Positions 50,651-60,057 of a stretch of 64,000 nucleotides of DNA are shown here, piece by piece (the stretch's first letter is position 1; every line of letters begins with the position of its first letter). Under the pieces are notes generated by a model that saw only the letters and a program-made list of their open reading frames with translations, did not search any database and was not told where the DNA came from. The position numbers and the translations under genes are program-made. Where the stretch lies: assembly GCA_017631875.1 (NCBI GenBank), contig JAGBSL010000019.1, positions 25,489-89,488 of the forward strand, read 5' to 3'. Source of the stretch: Bacteroidales bacterium (GTDB taxonomy: Bacteria > Bacteroidota > Bacteroidia > Bacteroidales > UBA932).

Positions 50651-52633
50651 TTAGAATCCGTAGTTCTGTGTAATGTTTGTCATCTCGGCAAGCTGATCAG
50701 AGTCAAATGGGAAGAGATAGTCTCTCTTTGTGAACTTCGCATGCTTTGCAAGCGGGAAGTCCTCGCTTGAGCGCACCCATGAATCGTGATAGTCAACCGC
50801 GTCGTTGAGATTGAGAGTCCAGTTGAGTGTTGGGAAGTTCTGCTCTGCAACCATCCAGCGGCAGCTGTCATAGAAGTGCATAGGTCCCTCGATCGCGAAC
50901 TCGATCATCTTCTCCTGACGGAAGCACCATCTGAGGAGCTCAGGATCAGTTGCGATACCAGGATATGCCTCCTCGAGGTTGTTCAGACCCGAACGGTTAC
51001 GGATCATGTTGATATACTTGACAGCCTCTGCATAGTCACCTGTCTCGATACAGCACTCAGCATAGTTGAAGTAGATCTCTGCAAGACGGAAAGCAGGGTA
51101 AACATACTTGATCTGCTGGTAGTCCGCTCCCACGTCAAGAGGGTTGTCCGCCTTGTAGAGACGACGCCATGCATAGCCGAAGTAGTTGTTTGTCGAAGTC
51201 TGGTCCCAACGCTGGCAAAGCGAGCCTGAACCTCTCCAGAAACCGCACTTCATATCCTCTGCAACCCATGTTGTAGATGAGTTCTTAGGGTTGGTCATGG
51301 TCTTGAGAGCCGGGTCACATGGCCAGTAGTATCCGTTAGGAACAAGACACGCATAGTAGCGTGGCTCACGGCCCAGAGTAGAGTTATGTGCCTCGAACTC
51401 GCCTGCCCACTCTGCCTCGAACTGAGTCGTCATGCTGAAGCCCTCAGCCTCATAACCTGACTGCTCGTCGATGATAGGCTTCGAGTAGTCATCCATGCCT
51501 GTGGTTCTGTCATATCCGGTAACAGGATAACGTCCTGTCTCATACATCGCATAAGCGTCAACGAGCTTGAACGACGGAGTGAGTGACTGCCATCCCTCGA
51601 CTGTGATGTTACGTGGAGCGCAAGCACCGACGAATCCGCCTGAGCGACCGAGCCAGTCATCGTAGAAGTTCATCCACCATCCCCAGATAGTCTCCTCATT
51701 CCACTGCTTGAAGAATATGTTCTGATATGCGCGGACACCGTCCTCGAACTTGTCGCCTGTGGTCTTGTCTGCCTGAACGAGGTTATAGTAGTTAAGGTCA
51801 ATCAGATCCTTGGCCGCAGCCTTGGCATCCTCCCACTTCTGAGCGTCATAGTTCTGAGGGAAGATCTCATTGCCATAATAGTTTGTCATGCCGGCATAGA
51901 GTTCATTGCCGTTGTAAAGAGGCGATGCCGCATAAAGAAGAACGCGTGACTTAAGTGCCATAGCAGCACCCTTTGTCGCACGACCCATGTCGGAACCTTC
52001 CTGAAGACCCACCTCAGTGATGCTCATAGGAAGCACTGCGATACACTTGTCGAGTTCGTTAACGATAAATGTGATGTTCTCCTCGAGAGTGTTTCTGTCA
52101 AGCTCCGAACCGAGCACGTCTGAAGGTGCCGCCTTGTCGCCCCATACGATGACAGGTCCGTATGTACGGAAGAGGCAGAAGTAATAGAATGCACGCATGA
52201 AGCGGGCCTCAGCCTTCATGTATTCACGCACCTGCTCGTTATCCTCCTTGTTGAGGTGGATGTTGTCGATCACGAGAGTACAGTGTGCGATCGCCTTATA
52301 GTAGTTCTCCCAAAGGTTGTAACCAGTGATGGACGCAGGGCTATAGTCGCCTACGCGGAGGTCGAACACGTTGTTGGCATATGCCGAAGCATTTACCTGA
52401 CGTGCATCCGTACGGCCTGAGAAACCTCCCTCAGTGGTAGCGTCCACAGGATTCTCCTCCTTAGGAAGGTAGGCATACATGTGTGCTGCAAGCTGACGGG
52501 CTGTTCCTCTCTTGCTGAACATCTCCTCGATGGTAGCCTGGTCCTGGAGCTCCACATCGAAGTAGGAGTCGCAAGACACGGCACCGAGCGCAAGCACAAC
52601 GAATGTTGATAATGTATATATTAATTTTTTCAT
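50651..52633 (-). CDS. susD: SusD/RagB-family surface glycan-binding lipoprotein
   Basis: The 660-residue lipoprotein (lipobox VSC, Cys21) shows the SusD pattern. It has TPR-like helices with ARFMRAFYYFCLFRTYGPVI and RATKGAAMALKSRVLLYAAS, and a C-terminal FRLAEIYFNYAECCIETGDY and FAIEGPMHFYDSCRW region. SusD binds the glycan and closes over the SusC channel. It is transcribed directly after susC with a 60-base gap that contains the tandem-hairpin element. Length is slightly above the common 500-600, so extra loops exist. Confidence 0.95.
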   Translation of the reverse strand: MKKLIYTLSTFVVLALGAVSCDSYFDVELQDQATIEEMFSKRGTARQLAAHMYAYLPKEENPVDATTEGGFSGRTDARQVNASAYANNVFDLRVGDYSPASITGYNLWENYYKAIAHCTLVIDNIHLNKEDNEQVREYMKAEARFMRAFYYFCLFRTYGPVIVWGDKAAPSDVLGSELDRNTLEENITFIVNELDKCIAVLPMSITEVGLQEGSDMGRATKGAAMALKSRVLLYAASPLYNGNELYAGMTNYYGNEIFPQNYDAQKWEDAKAAAKDLIDLNYYNLVQADKTTGDKFEDGVRAYQNIFFKQWNEETIWGWWMNFYDDWLGRSGGFVGACAPRNITVEGWQSLTPSFKLVDAYAMYETGRYPVTGYDRTTGMDDYSKPIIDEQSGYEAEGFSMTTQFEAEWAGEFEAHNSTLGREPRYYACLVPNGYYWPCDPALKTMTNPKNSSTTWVAEDMKCGFWRGSGSLCQRWDQTSTNNYFGYAWRRLYKADNPLDVGADYQQIKYVYPAFRLAEIYFNYAECCIETGDYAEAVKYINMIRNRSGLNNLEEAYPGIATDPELLRWCFRQEKMIEFAIEGPMHFYDSCRWMVAEQNFPTLNWTLNLNDAVDYHDSWVRSSEDFPLAKHAKFTKRDYLFPFDSDQLAEMTNITQNYGF

Positions 52634-52637
52634 CTTT

Positions 52638-52686
52638 TTATATATTTTCGTCCCTACCCGGGACGGCTTCGAAAACTTAAGTTTTC
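52638..52686 (-). repeat. Tandem-hairpin intercistronic element, copy 2
   Basis: Between susC and susD on the minus strand: a GAAAACTTAAGTTTTC palindrome (52671-52686), then CGTCCC/GGGACG hairpin (52649-52654, 52660-52665), then the A/T tract ending 4 bases before the susD ATG. The second hairpin and tract match copy 1 at 17903-17930 in 27 of 28 bases. Confidence 0.75.
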
Positions 52687-52693
52687 TCGCTGG

Positions 52694-55600
52694 TTAGAAG
52701 TTGATGTTCAATCCGAGACTTACGTTACGTGTGATAGGGTATCTTGCACCTGTAGCTGTCTCGAGCTCAGGATCCCAAAGCTTGAACTCCGAGAAGGTGA
52801 GGAGGTTGGTTCCTGCCACATAGAGGCGGAGAGCCTGGATTCCTGCCTTCTTTGTCCATTTCTTAGGGAATGTATATCCGATCTCGGCATTCTTAAGACG
52901 GAGGAAGCTCATGTCACGTGTCCAGTAGTCAGAAGTCTGGACGTTGTTGTTGGAGCGTGTTGTTCCAAGTCTTGGATATGGAGCATTCGGATTAGGATTG
53001 CTTACTGTCCAGTGGTTTCTTGCCACATCCTGGAACACCTGTCCTGTGAGCTGAGGTGATGATGAAGCACCGTAGAGGTTCGAACCACCGATCTGACGGG
53101 TCACGTTGCCGACTCCGCTGAAGAACACCGACACATCGACGCCCTTGTAACCGAGGCTTACACCAAAACCGTAGTTGATCTCAGGGATAGCTGTGTAACC
53201 GATAGCAACCATATCATACTGGTCAACCTGGCCGTCACCGTTGATATCCTTATACTTGATGTCTCCCGGCTGAACGTCACCGAATGTCTGGGTAGGCCAG
53301 TTGTCGATATCCTCCTGGCTCTCGAAGAGACCGCATGAAATCAGACCCTTTCTCTGGTTGTAGGCGAATCCTACGTTGCTGAGGTACTCCTCGACAGGCG
53401 TAGGCTGGTCATCGTAGATGAGGCGGTTACGGTTGAATGTAAAGTTTCCTCTTGCTGAAACGTTGAATCCGTTGGCAAAAGTGTGGTCATATTCTACCGA
53501 CATATCGAAACCACGGTTGAGCATCTCTCCGATATTCACGTACTGGTCCTTCTGAAGACCGATCGCCGAAGGAGTCGACTGACGCATGAGGAAGATGCCG
53601 TCACGGTAGTCGCGGAAGAGGTCAGCCTGGATGGTGAGGTCATTGAAGAGACCGAGCTCGATACCGACGTTGCTCTTTGTAGCCTGCTCCCACTCTACCT
53701 CCGAGTTACCCATTTCAGCAGTTGTGATACCACCTACTGTAGTGTAACCTGTTGCAGATGAGTTTGGAATTGTACCCCAAGCTGCACCTGTTGCAGAAGT
53801 GTTGATGGTTGTGTTGTATGCGAAACGACGGCTACCACCGATCTGGTCGTTACCTACAGAACCATAAGAAGCCTTGATCTTGAGGAGGTTGATCACGTCA
53901 GATACGCCTTCCCACCATGGCTCGTTGCTGATCATGTAACCGACAGCGACAGCCGGGAAGAAACCGAAGCGGTGACCTGGAGCGAAGTTCTCCGATCCGT
54001 TGTAACCCATGTTGAACTCGAAGAAGTAGCGGTCCTTATATGAGTATGTAGCACGTGCTGCTACACCCATCGACTTATAAGGGAAAGCCGCGATGTACGA
54101 ACCTGGGTGTGTGTGAGAGAGAGAACGCATGCTGTAGAGGACCATTGCGCTAACGCGATGTGCATAAGCGAACTGACGCTCATAGTTTACCGAACCCTCG
54201 AAGTTGATGTAGCGTGTACCGCTGTGTGATGTTCCGAGAGTGATGTAACCTGCATAGTCATCGATAACCTCATACTGGAGATTGCCGACATCATCTCTTC
54301 CGATCGCTCTGAAAGTCTTAGGAAGGATGCTGCGGTTAAGGGTATTGCTGTTGGTTGCGTCGAAAGAGAATGCAACACGTGCAGTAAGACCTTCAGTCAC
54401 GAATTCAGAGAAGTCCTGGGTGAGGGACACTGTAGACTGCGCCACGTTGCTGCTCGCATTCGAATAACCCTGCTCGTTGAGGAGGTTATATGGGTTAGGG
54501 GTTCCCTTGATCGAAGCGAGGGTTCCGTCAGAGTACTTGAGCGGAATCGCCGTAGGGGTCATAGTCATTGTCTGGGTAAGAAGGGCGTCAAGACCTGCAG
54601 CCGGAGAGTTCTTCACTGTGAACTGGGTAGACACGTTCATACCGAGCACTGTAGACTTGGTGAGGTTGATGTCCACGTTTGTACGGAAGTTGAACCTCTG
54701 GTAGCTCATCTGCGCGTCATAACGGTCGTTTGCCGCTGTGTTGAGGATACCGTCCTCAAGATAGTATGAACCGCCGACATAATAGCGTACGTTCTTTGTA
54801 CCTCCTGACACACCGATGTTTGCCTTGGTGGTCATAGCCTGGTTCTTGAATGTCTCATTCACCCAGTCTACCGAAGGATAGAGGTCAGGATCAGCACCTG
54901 GAAGTCCCATTGCCGTAGCAAGATACTGCTCCTTTGCGAAATCATTGAAGATTGCATCCTGGCCGCTGTTGATGTACATGTTGTTGAGGAAGTCGATGAA
55001 CTCGCCTGTGCCCGCCATCTCCGGGAGTCTTACAGGAGAAGTGAGACCGGTCTCCACCTTCACGCTCAGCTGTGGCTTGGACTCGGCACCGCGACGGGTC
55101 GTGATGAGCACGATACCGTTCGCACCACGCACACCGTAAAGCGCTGTAGCTGACGCATCCTTGAGGATTGAGAGCGAAGCGATATCCTCTGTGTCCACCA
55201 TATCCATGCTACGCTCCACGCCGTCCACGAGGATGAGAGGAGTCGAGTTGGCACCGAAGGTACTCACACCACGGATCCAGAAATCAGCGGAAGCACCAGG
55301 CTCACCGGTCTTCTGGATAGCTACCACACCGGCAAGCTTACCTGCAAGGCTGGTAGAGAGGTTACCCTGCGACTGTGCGAGCACTCCCATGTCAACGGTA
55401 CTGATGGATCCGATTACGGATGCCTTTCTCTGTGTACCGTATGCCACCTTCACGACTCCTTCGAGTTCGTTCTCAGCCGGTACAAGCTTGATTGTGATCT
55501 TTGTCTGGTCGCCGACCTTCACCTCCTCATCCAGATATCCGAGGAAGGATGCGACGAGCACATCTGAAGGAGAAACGCTGATGTTGAAGCGGCCCTGATC

Positions 55601-55789
55601 ATCGGTCATGGCACCTCTTGTCTCTCCCTTTACTACAACGTAAGCACCGGCGATTCCCGAATCAGTCTCGTCCAGGATGACACCGGATACGTTTCTGTCC
55701 TGCGCAAAGGCCGAAACCACCGCGCAAGCGGACACCAGGCAGAGTGCAAGCACCCTTCTGAGTCCGTTCATACGTTCTGTTAGCATCAT
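52694..55789 (-). CDS. susC: SusC/RagA-family TonB-linked outer-membrane receptor
   Basis: The 1031-residue protein has a signal peptide (about 1-30), a carboxypeptidase-regulatory-like domain (VSGVILDETDSGIAGAYVVV; DDQGRFNISV), the plug domain (STSLAGKLAGVVAIQKTGEP; LKDASATALYGVRGANGIV) and a 22-strand barrel ending in the aromatic RNVSLGLNINF. It imports oligosaccharide through the outer membrane with TonB energy. The N-terminal extension for an anti-sigma/SusR-type signal transfer is absent. A Met at 55771 is an alternative start. Confidence 0.96.
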   Translation of the reverse strand: MMLTERMNGLRRVLALCLVSACAVVSAFAQDRNVSGVILDETDSGIAGAYVVVKGETRGAMTDDQGRFNISVSPSDVLVASFLGYLDEEVKVGDQTKITIKLVPAENELEGVVKVAYGTQRKASVIGSISTVDMGVLAQSQGNLSTSLAGKLAGVVAIQKTGEPGASADFWIRGVSTFGANSTPLILVDGVERSMDMVDTEDIASLSILKDASATALYGVRGANGIVLITTRRGAESKPQLSVKVETGLTSPVRLPEMAGTGEFIDFLNNMYINSGQDAIFNDFAKEQYLATAMGLPGADPDLYPSVDWVNETFKNQAMTTKANIGVSGGTKNVRYYVGGSYYLEDGILNTAANDRYDAQMSYQRFNFRTNVDINLTKSTVLGMNVSTQFTVKNSPAAGLDALLTQTMTMTPTAIPLKYSDGTLASIKGTPNPYNLLNEQGYSNASSNVAQSTVSLTQDFSEFVTEGLTARVAFSFDATNSNTLNRSILPKTFRAIGRDDVGNLQYEVIDDYAGYITLGTSHSGTRYINFEGSVNYERQFAYAHRVSAMVLYSMRSLSHTHPGSYIAAFPYKSMGVAARATYSYKDRYFFEFNMGYNGSENFAPGHRFGFFPAVAVGYMISNEPWWEGVSDVINLLKIKASYGSVGNDQIGGSRRFAYNTTINTSATGAAWGTIPNSSATGYTTVGGITTAEMGNSEVEWEQATKSNVGIELGLFNDLTIQADLFRDYRDGIFLMRQSTPSAIGLQKDQYVNIGEMLNRGFDMSVEYDHTFANGFNVSARGNFTFNRNRLIYDDQPTPVEEYLSNVGFAYNQRKGLISCGLFESQEDIDNWPTQTFGDVQPGDIKYKDINGDGQVDQYDMVAIGYTAIPEINYGFGVSLGYKGVDVSVFFSGVGNVTRQIGGSNLYGASSSPQLTGQVFQDVARNHWTVSNPNPNAPYPRLGTTRSNNNVQTSDYWTRDMSFLRLKNAEIGYTFPKKWTKKAGIQALRLYVAGTNLLTFSEFKLWDPELETATGARYPITRNVSLGLNINF

Positions 55790-55827
55790 AATAAGGTTAG
55801 TTTGTTTATATTTTTTACTTGAATTTT

Positions 55828-56706
55828 CTACAGTGAAGCAATTCCTACGAGCACTGTGCCCTGAATATCATCCACTACCGACACATGGACATCTTCTCCC
55901 AGCCCCTGCCTTACCTCATCTTCCATCAAGTCGAAGGATCTTGCGATCTGACCTGCGAAAAGAAGGTTGTTGACACCGAGTTCATCGATCAGGTCCTTCG
56001 CTCCGGCAACATAATGTCTGCCTGCGCGGCGGAATGCCTCAAGCGCCTTCTCATCTCCCTGACGCGCCTTGTCTGCCATTTCCTTGACATCCTCTCTCTC
56101 AGAAAGGATTCCTCCAAGTTCCTTATAGAAACGCAGGATTGCACGTCTGGACACATAGTCCTCCAGTATTCCTGTCCCATAAGGCTTGTTCCAGAGGTTC
56201 CTTGCTGGAGAACCGGCCTCTGACTGCATTACAATGCCGTCCACGGCATATGAAAAGCCCAGTCCGGTTCCTAGCGTAGACATCGCTGTCACTCCTTTCC
56301 TCAGCTCCGGACGGAGAGTCAAGGCTCCAGTCAATGCACCATTTACATCGTGGGCAAACGCCAGACGTATGCCAGCGCCTATGACATCACCCAAGATGTC
56401 GCGGAAAGAACGTCCATATACAGAAGCAAATTTATGCTTCATCAGGAAGATACCCTCTTTGTAGTTGAAAGGTCCCGGCATGACGACACACACTGCTTCA
56501 ATATCAAAGCCTGCCTGTGCAGCCCTCATCATCTGACCGGATACAGCCTCGCGGAAAGAATTCTCAATCTGCTCTGCCGTGCCTTCAGATGAAATGGGCG
56601 TGCTGTCGAAAGTCCCCTCGACAGCGCCCTGAGAGGCAATGCCAAGGGATGACTTGACGAACGTTCCTCCAACATCAAGAAGAATTATGCGACTATTTTT
56701 CGTCAT
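55828..56706 (-). CDS. ROK-family sugar kinase-like protein
   Basis: The 292-residue product has a sugar-kinase start (IILLDVGGTFVKSSL), VCVVMPGPFNYKEG, the ATP-binding phosphate region (TLGTGLGFSYAVDG) and GVNNLLFAGQIARSF. ROK proteins are sugar kinases or regulators; no HTH is present, so kinase is likely. The classical zinc-binding CGxxGC loop is not visible, which may alter the substrate or fold. I start it at 56706, overlapping the upstream gene by 14 bases; the longer start at 56775 adds an unrelated tail. It sits between the isomerase-like gene and susC. Confidence 0.85.
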   Translation of the reverse strand: MTKNSRIILLDVGGTFVKSSLGIASQGAVEGTFDSTPISSEGTAEQIENSFREAVSGQMMRAAQAGFDIEAVCVVMPGPFNYKEGIFLMKHKFASVYGRSFRDILGDVIGAGIRLAFAHDVNGALTGALTLRPELRKGVTAMSTLGTGLGFSYAVDGIVMQSEAGSPARNLWNKPYGTGILEDYVSRRAILRFYKELGGILSEREDVKEMADKARQGDEKALEAFRRAGRHYVAGAKDLIDELGVNNLLFAGQIARSFDLMEDEVRQGLGEDVHVSVVDDIQGTVLVGIASL

Positions 56707-58564
56707 TCTCGAATCCTTCGCGGAGAGTTGTCTTGTGGATGCTGATAGGCTCCTTGCCGAGGTTCTCGACAACATACTTGCCCATATCTGCAGGAACGCA
56801 CACGATGTCCATGAAGTCCATATCGTAATAGCGTTCAGGGTGCTCTACGCTGCGTACGCGAGCCCTGTCACCGTCAACAAGAGTGAGGACGTGGAACTTC
56901 TCGTTCCTTGTATCCTGCTCGCACATCTTCTCGAACTCGAGGCGGCGAAGCGAGATGTACATCTGTGGGTTCTCACCGAGGATATACTCCTTCCAACCCT
57001 CTCCCTCTGCATCGAGACGAGGCTTCTGCACGATGTAGTCCTTGTTTTCAGGGTCGTGGATAGCTGAATATCTTCTCTCCTGATTCACAACCTCCTCGCC
57101 AAGCTTGGTGTGGATAGGACGCTGCTTGCCGTCGAAGTCCAGACGAAGGTAGTCATACATCTTATATGTATATGAACCGATAGTGAGCGAACCGATCTCG
57201 AGGATCACCTGGTTTCTACCGCTCGAGTGGATCGTTCCGGCAGGAAGCATGACCTGAAGACCAGGAACAGACGGCTCGTAGCTTACGTACTTCTCATAGT
57301 CGCAAGGGATTTTCTTTGTGTCGGCATCCTCGATCTCCTTGAAGAACTGAGGGATGTCAGCGTCATCGCGGAATCCGATGTATGTCTTCGCATCCTGACC
57401 TGTCACGACCACATAGTAGCTCTCGTCCTGACGACCGAACTCGTTGTAGTTCTCTACATTGTACTTTCCGCCTGAGTGGCACTGGATGGACATGTTACCG
57501 GTAGAGTGGTAAGAGTCATCCCAGTTGAAACGGATAGGGAAATATCCCTGGTATTTGGCAACTGCCTTCTCACCCATGAGGTTCACTCCCTCCTTGTGTA
57601 CGAATGAGCAGTAGTTGATGTCGAGCATCTCCTTTCCTGCCTCGACAAGGACGCTGACCTCCATAGGGATGAAGTCGAACACCCAAGCGGCATTCTTCAT
57701 CTCCTCAGGGAGATTGCGGTATTTCTTCATATATGAACCGCCCCATACTCCCTCAAGGTAGCAAGGCTTTGCACGGAACGGATACTTCACGAGCTCCGAG
57801 CAGATGTCAGCGAATGACTCGAAAGGCATCATCTGGAGCTTCTTAGGATCATTGTCAAGGAAATAGAAGTCCAGGACATTGTTCTTCCAGAGGTCCTTTC
57901 TGAGCTGTACCGCGCACTCGAAGTCGCAGTAGTAGCAACGGCGGATGATGCGGTTGATGATACCTGGGCGCTCCTTGCCGAGGTTTGCGTACTCGCCACC
58001 TCTGATACGGAGCATGGTCTTCATCGGAGTGATATCGAACCAGCACTTCACGTCATACATGTCGCGGAACTCAGGAATCATACAGCCGTAACCTGCCACG
58101 ACTGTAAGTTTGCCCGGAGCCTTCATCGCAGGCACCGCAGCCTTGAAGTCAGCTACCTTAGCATCGTCAAAGAGACCGATGTAACCACCATGATAAAGCT
58201 TACCGAAGAGGAGTGTCGGGTCGATCTTGGTGTCCCAGATAAGGAGCGGATCGATCATGTCATCGATCTCCTTGCCAGGCTTGAGGACCGCCTTTACTGA
58301 ATCCACTGCCTCGAACTCGAAACCGTTGATGACGCACTCGCGTGCAAGGAGGTTAAGGAAGAGATTCCAATTTGCGGTTGTGTATCCGTCGATTCCGACG
58401 ATCACACCCTCTGCCTTGATTCTATCTGCGAGGTTTGCAACAAATTTCTTTGCGACATTAGGAGTTCCTCCTGTCACGATCGAATCGATTGTCTTTTCTG
58501 AAAGTTTCGGTCTGTTGATCGGCTTCGGATCATCAAACGGAAACGGGTTGTACATAAAACTCAT
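56693..58564 (-). CDS. Class I mannose-6-phosphate-isomerase-like protein with kinase-like N domain
   Basis: The 623-residue product has an N-terminal alpha/beta part (about 25-230) reminiscent of uridine-kinase-type P-loop domains (VIVGIDGYTTANWNLFLNLL). The GKS/T of the P-loop is replaced by TTANW, so it may not bind ATP. The C-terminal half is a cupin-type phosphomannose isomerase (CHSGGKYNVENYNEFGRQDE; PAGTIHSSGRNQVILEIGSL). Mannose-6-phosphate isomerase or a related sugar-phosphate isomerase would fit the locus. It follows the L-arabinose/fucose-type isomerase gene by 29 bases. The exact substrate is unknown. Confidence 0.8.
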   Translation of the reverse strand: MSFMYNPFPFDDPKPINRPKLSEKTIDSIVTGGTPNVAKKFVANLADRIKAEGVIVGIDGYTTANWNLFLNLLARECVINGFEFEAVDSVKAVLKPGKEIDDMIDPLLIWDTKIDPTLLFGKLYHGGYIGLFDDAKVADFKAAVPAMKAPGKLTVVAGYGCMIPEFRDMYDVKCWFDITPMKTMLRIRGGEYANLGKERPGIINRIIRRCYYCDFECAVQLRKDLWKNNVLDFYFLDNDPKKLQMMPFESFADICSELVKYPFRAKPCYLEGVWGGSYMKKYRNLPEEMKNAAWVFDFIPMEVSVLVEAGKEMLDINYCSFVHKEGVNLMGEKAVAKYQGYFPIRFNWDDSYHSTGNMSIQCHSGGKYNVENYNEFGRQDESYYVVVTGQDAKTYIGFRDDADIPQFFKEIEDADTKKIPCDYEKYVSYEPSVPGLQVMLPAGTIHSSGRNQVILEIGSLTIGSYTYKMYDYLRLDFDGKQRPIHTKLGEEVVNQERRYSAIHDPENKDYIVQKPRLDAEGEGWKEYILGENPQMYISLRRLEFEKMCEQDTRNEKFHVLTLVDGDRARVRSVEHPERYYDMDFMDIVCVPADMGKYVVENLGKEPISIHKTTLREGFENDEK

Positions 58565-58593
58565 TGTCTTATTCCTTTATATATATTACACTA

Positions 58594-60057
58594 CTACTTT
58601 ATATTATAGAACTCGAATCCCATGATTTCGGCAAAGTCCTCGAGCTCCTTGCGCCAGTCACCGTCTACGATCGCATAGTGCTGTGTCGCTCCGATGCGCA
58701 GAACCTGCTCCCAAAGTTCCTTCACAGGCACTACAGGCTTGAAGATGGTGTGGCTGTATGTTGCAAGAAGATGCTTCTTGTCACTCTGCGGAGTGTCCTT
58801 CTCAGAAAGGCTCTCTGCAAGGAAGGTGATCAGCTTATATTTGCCATCCTCCTCATAAAGACCGGCAACGGTCTTCATTCCGGGACTGAAGCGGTACCAT
58901 GCGAACGGTGCTCCTGCATATTTCCAGTGGGTCTTTGCGAAGCGCACGTCACGTGAGATGATCACGTTCTCCTGCCACTGAGGATCGTTATGGTCGTTCG
59001 GACCTGCGTGACCGCCGGCAAATGTTCCGAACTCATCCTCGATATGGAAAGGCTCCACGAAGTTCACGTTCCTTCCTGTCATGAGCTTGAGGACGTATGT
59101 GATGATACCAGCTCCGATGTCAGCCTCTGGCACGAGCACGCTCACGTTCTCGTTGAACCACTGAGGATAGAAACCTGCACGGCAACCGGCTGTGCGGAAT
59201 GTAGCCTGATCGATATCGTTATAAACATAACAGTCGATGTCGTTCTTCTGAGCGAGCTTCTTGATACCGAGGGTAGCCTTCACGCAGCCGATGAACTTGT
59301 CATACTCGACATCATCCATCATCCTGTACCTGCCTGTAAGCTCGTCAGCATACTCCTTAACCTCCTCCTCGGTAAGGTTGTCGATCTCCGTACCGTAGTC
59401 ACTGTACGGAAGATAGTGGATCTCCGGACCGATCTTGGTAAAGAGATCATAGTTGTCGATGTATGTGCTCCACATGGCCTCGTTCATGTTGGCCATCAGA
59501 CCTACATTCGAGTGACGGAGGATAGCGCGGGTCCTTGCGGCATTTGCATAGACCTTGAGCTGCTCTGTAACCTGCTCGCGTGTGCCCATAATGGTCTTGA
59601 CATTCTTGCGAGGGACTCTCTTCACGCTACCTGATGCCTCAAGCGAACCGACGAGGGTTCCTGCGCAGAGGTAGTCGACGAAATCATCCTCGTCAAGAGT
59701 GGTCTCGAAGGTCATCTTCGGCTTTGCAACATTACAGAAGATGATCGGAATCTCAGGACAGTCGCGAAGGAAACGGATCCATGCGAAATCCTCGCTCCAT
59801 GAAAGGAATTCAGCGTAGATGAAGTCGACCTTCTCGGCATAGAAAAGGTCCATAGCCTTCTGCGCATCTTCCCTTTCATAGGTGATTCCCGGATACACAA
59901 CGTCAAGGAAGTCCATCGTTGCGAGGATTTCCTTGACTGCCTTTTCCTTTCTCTCTCCGTAAGTGCCTCTCTGAGGACCGGAAAGATTCTTGAATCTTGG
60001 TGAAGCTATCAGCAATATACCTGCCTTAGGCTTCCTTGCTTTCAATTCAGCTTTCAT
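58594..60057 (-). CDS. L-fucose/L-arabinose isomerase-family protein
   Basis: The 487-residue protein fits the arabinose/fucose isomerase family: AGILLIASPRFKNLSGPQRG at the start, VDFIYAEFLSW in the middle, VEPFHIEDEFGTFAGGHAGP, and GATQHYAIVDGDWRKEL near the end. These enzymes interconvert aldose and ketose in the cytoplasm. The Glu and His metal ligands cannot be fixed by eye. The start codon overlaps the MFS stop (TAATG), so it is translated with the permease. It is the second gene of the sugar operon. Confidence 0.88.
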   Translation of the reverse strand: MKAELKARKPKAGILLIASPRFKNLSGPQRGTYGERKEKAVKEILATMDFLDVVYPGITYEREDAQKAMDLFYAEKVDFIYAEFLSWSEDFAWIRFLRDCPEIPIIFCNVAKPKMTFETTLDEDDFVDYLCAGTLVGSLEASGSVKRVPRKNVKTIMGTREQVTEQLKVYANAARTRAILRHSNVGLMANMNEAMWSTYIDNYDLFTKIGPEIHYLPYSDYGTEIDNLTEEEVKEYADELTGRYRMMDDVEYDKFIGCVKATLGIKKLAQKNDIDCYVYNDIDQATFRTAGCRAGFYPQWFNENVSVLVPEADIGAGIITYVLKLMTGRNVNFVEPFHIEDEFGTFAGGHAGPNDHNDPQWQENVIISRDVRFAKTHWKYAGAPFAWYRFSPGMKTVAGLYEEDGKYKLITFLAESLSEKDTPQSDKKHLLATYSHTIFKPVVPVKELWEQVLRIGATQHYAIVDGDWRKELEDFAEIMGFEFYNIK

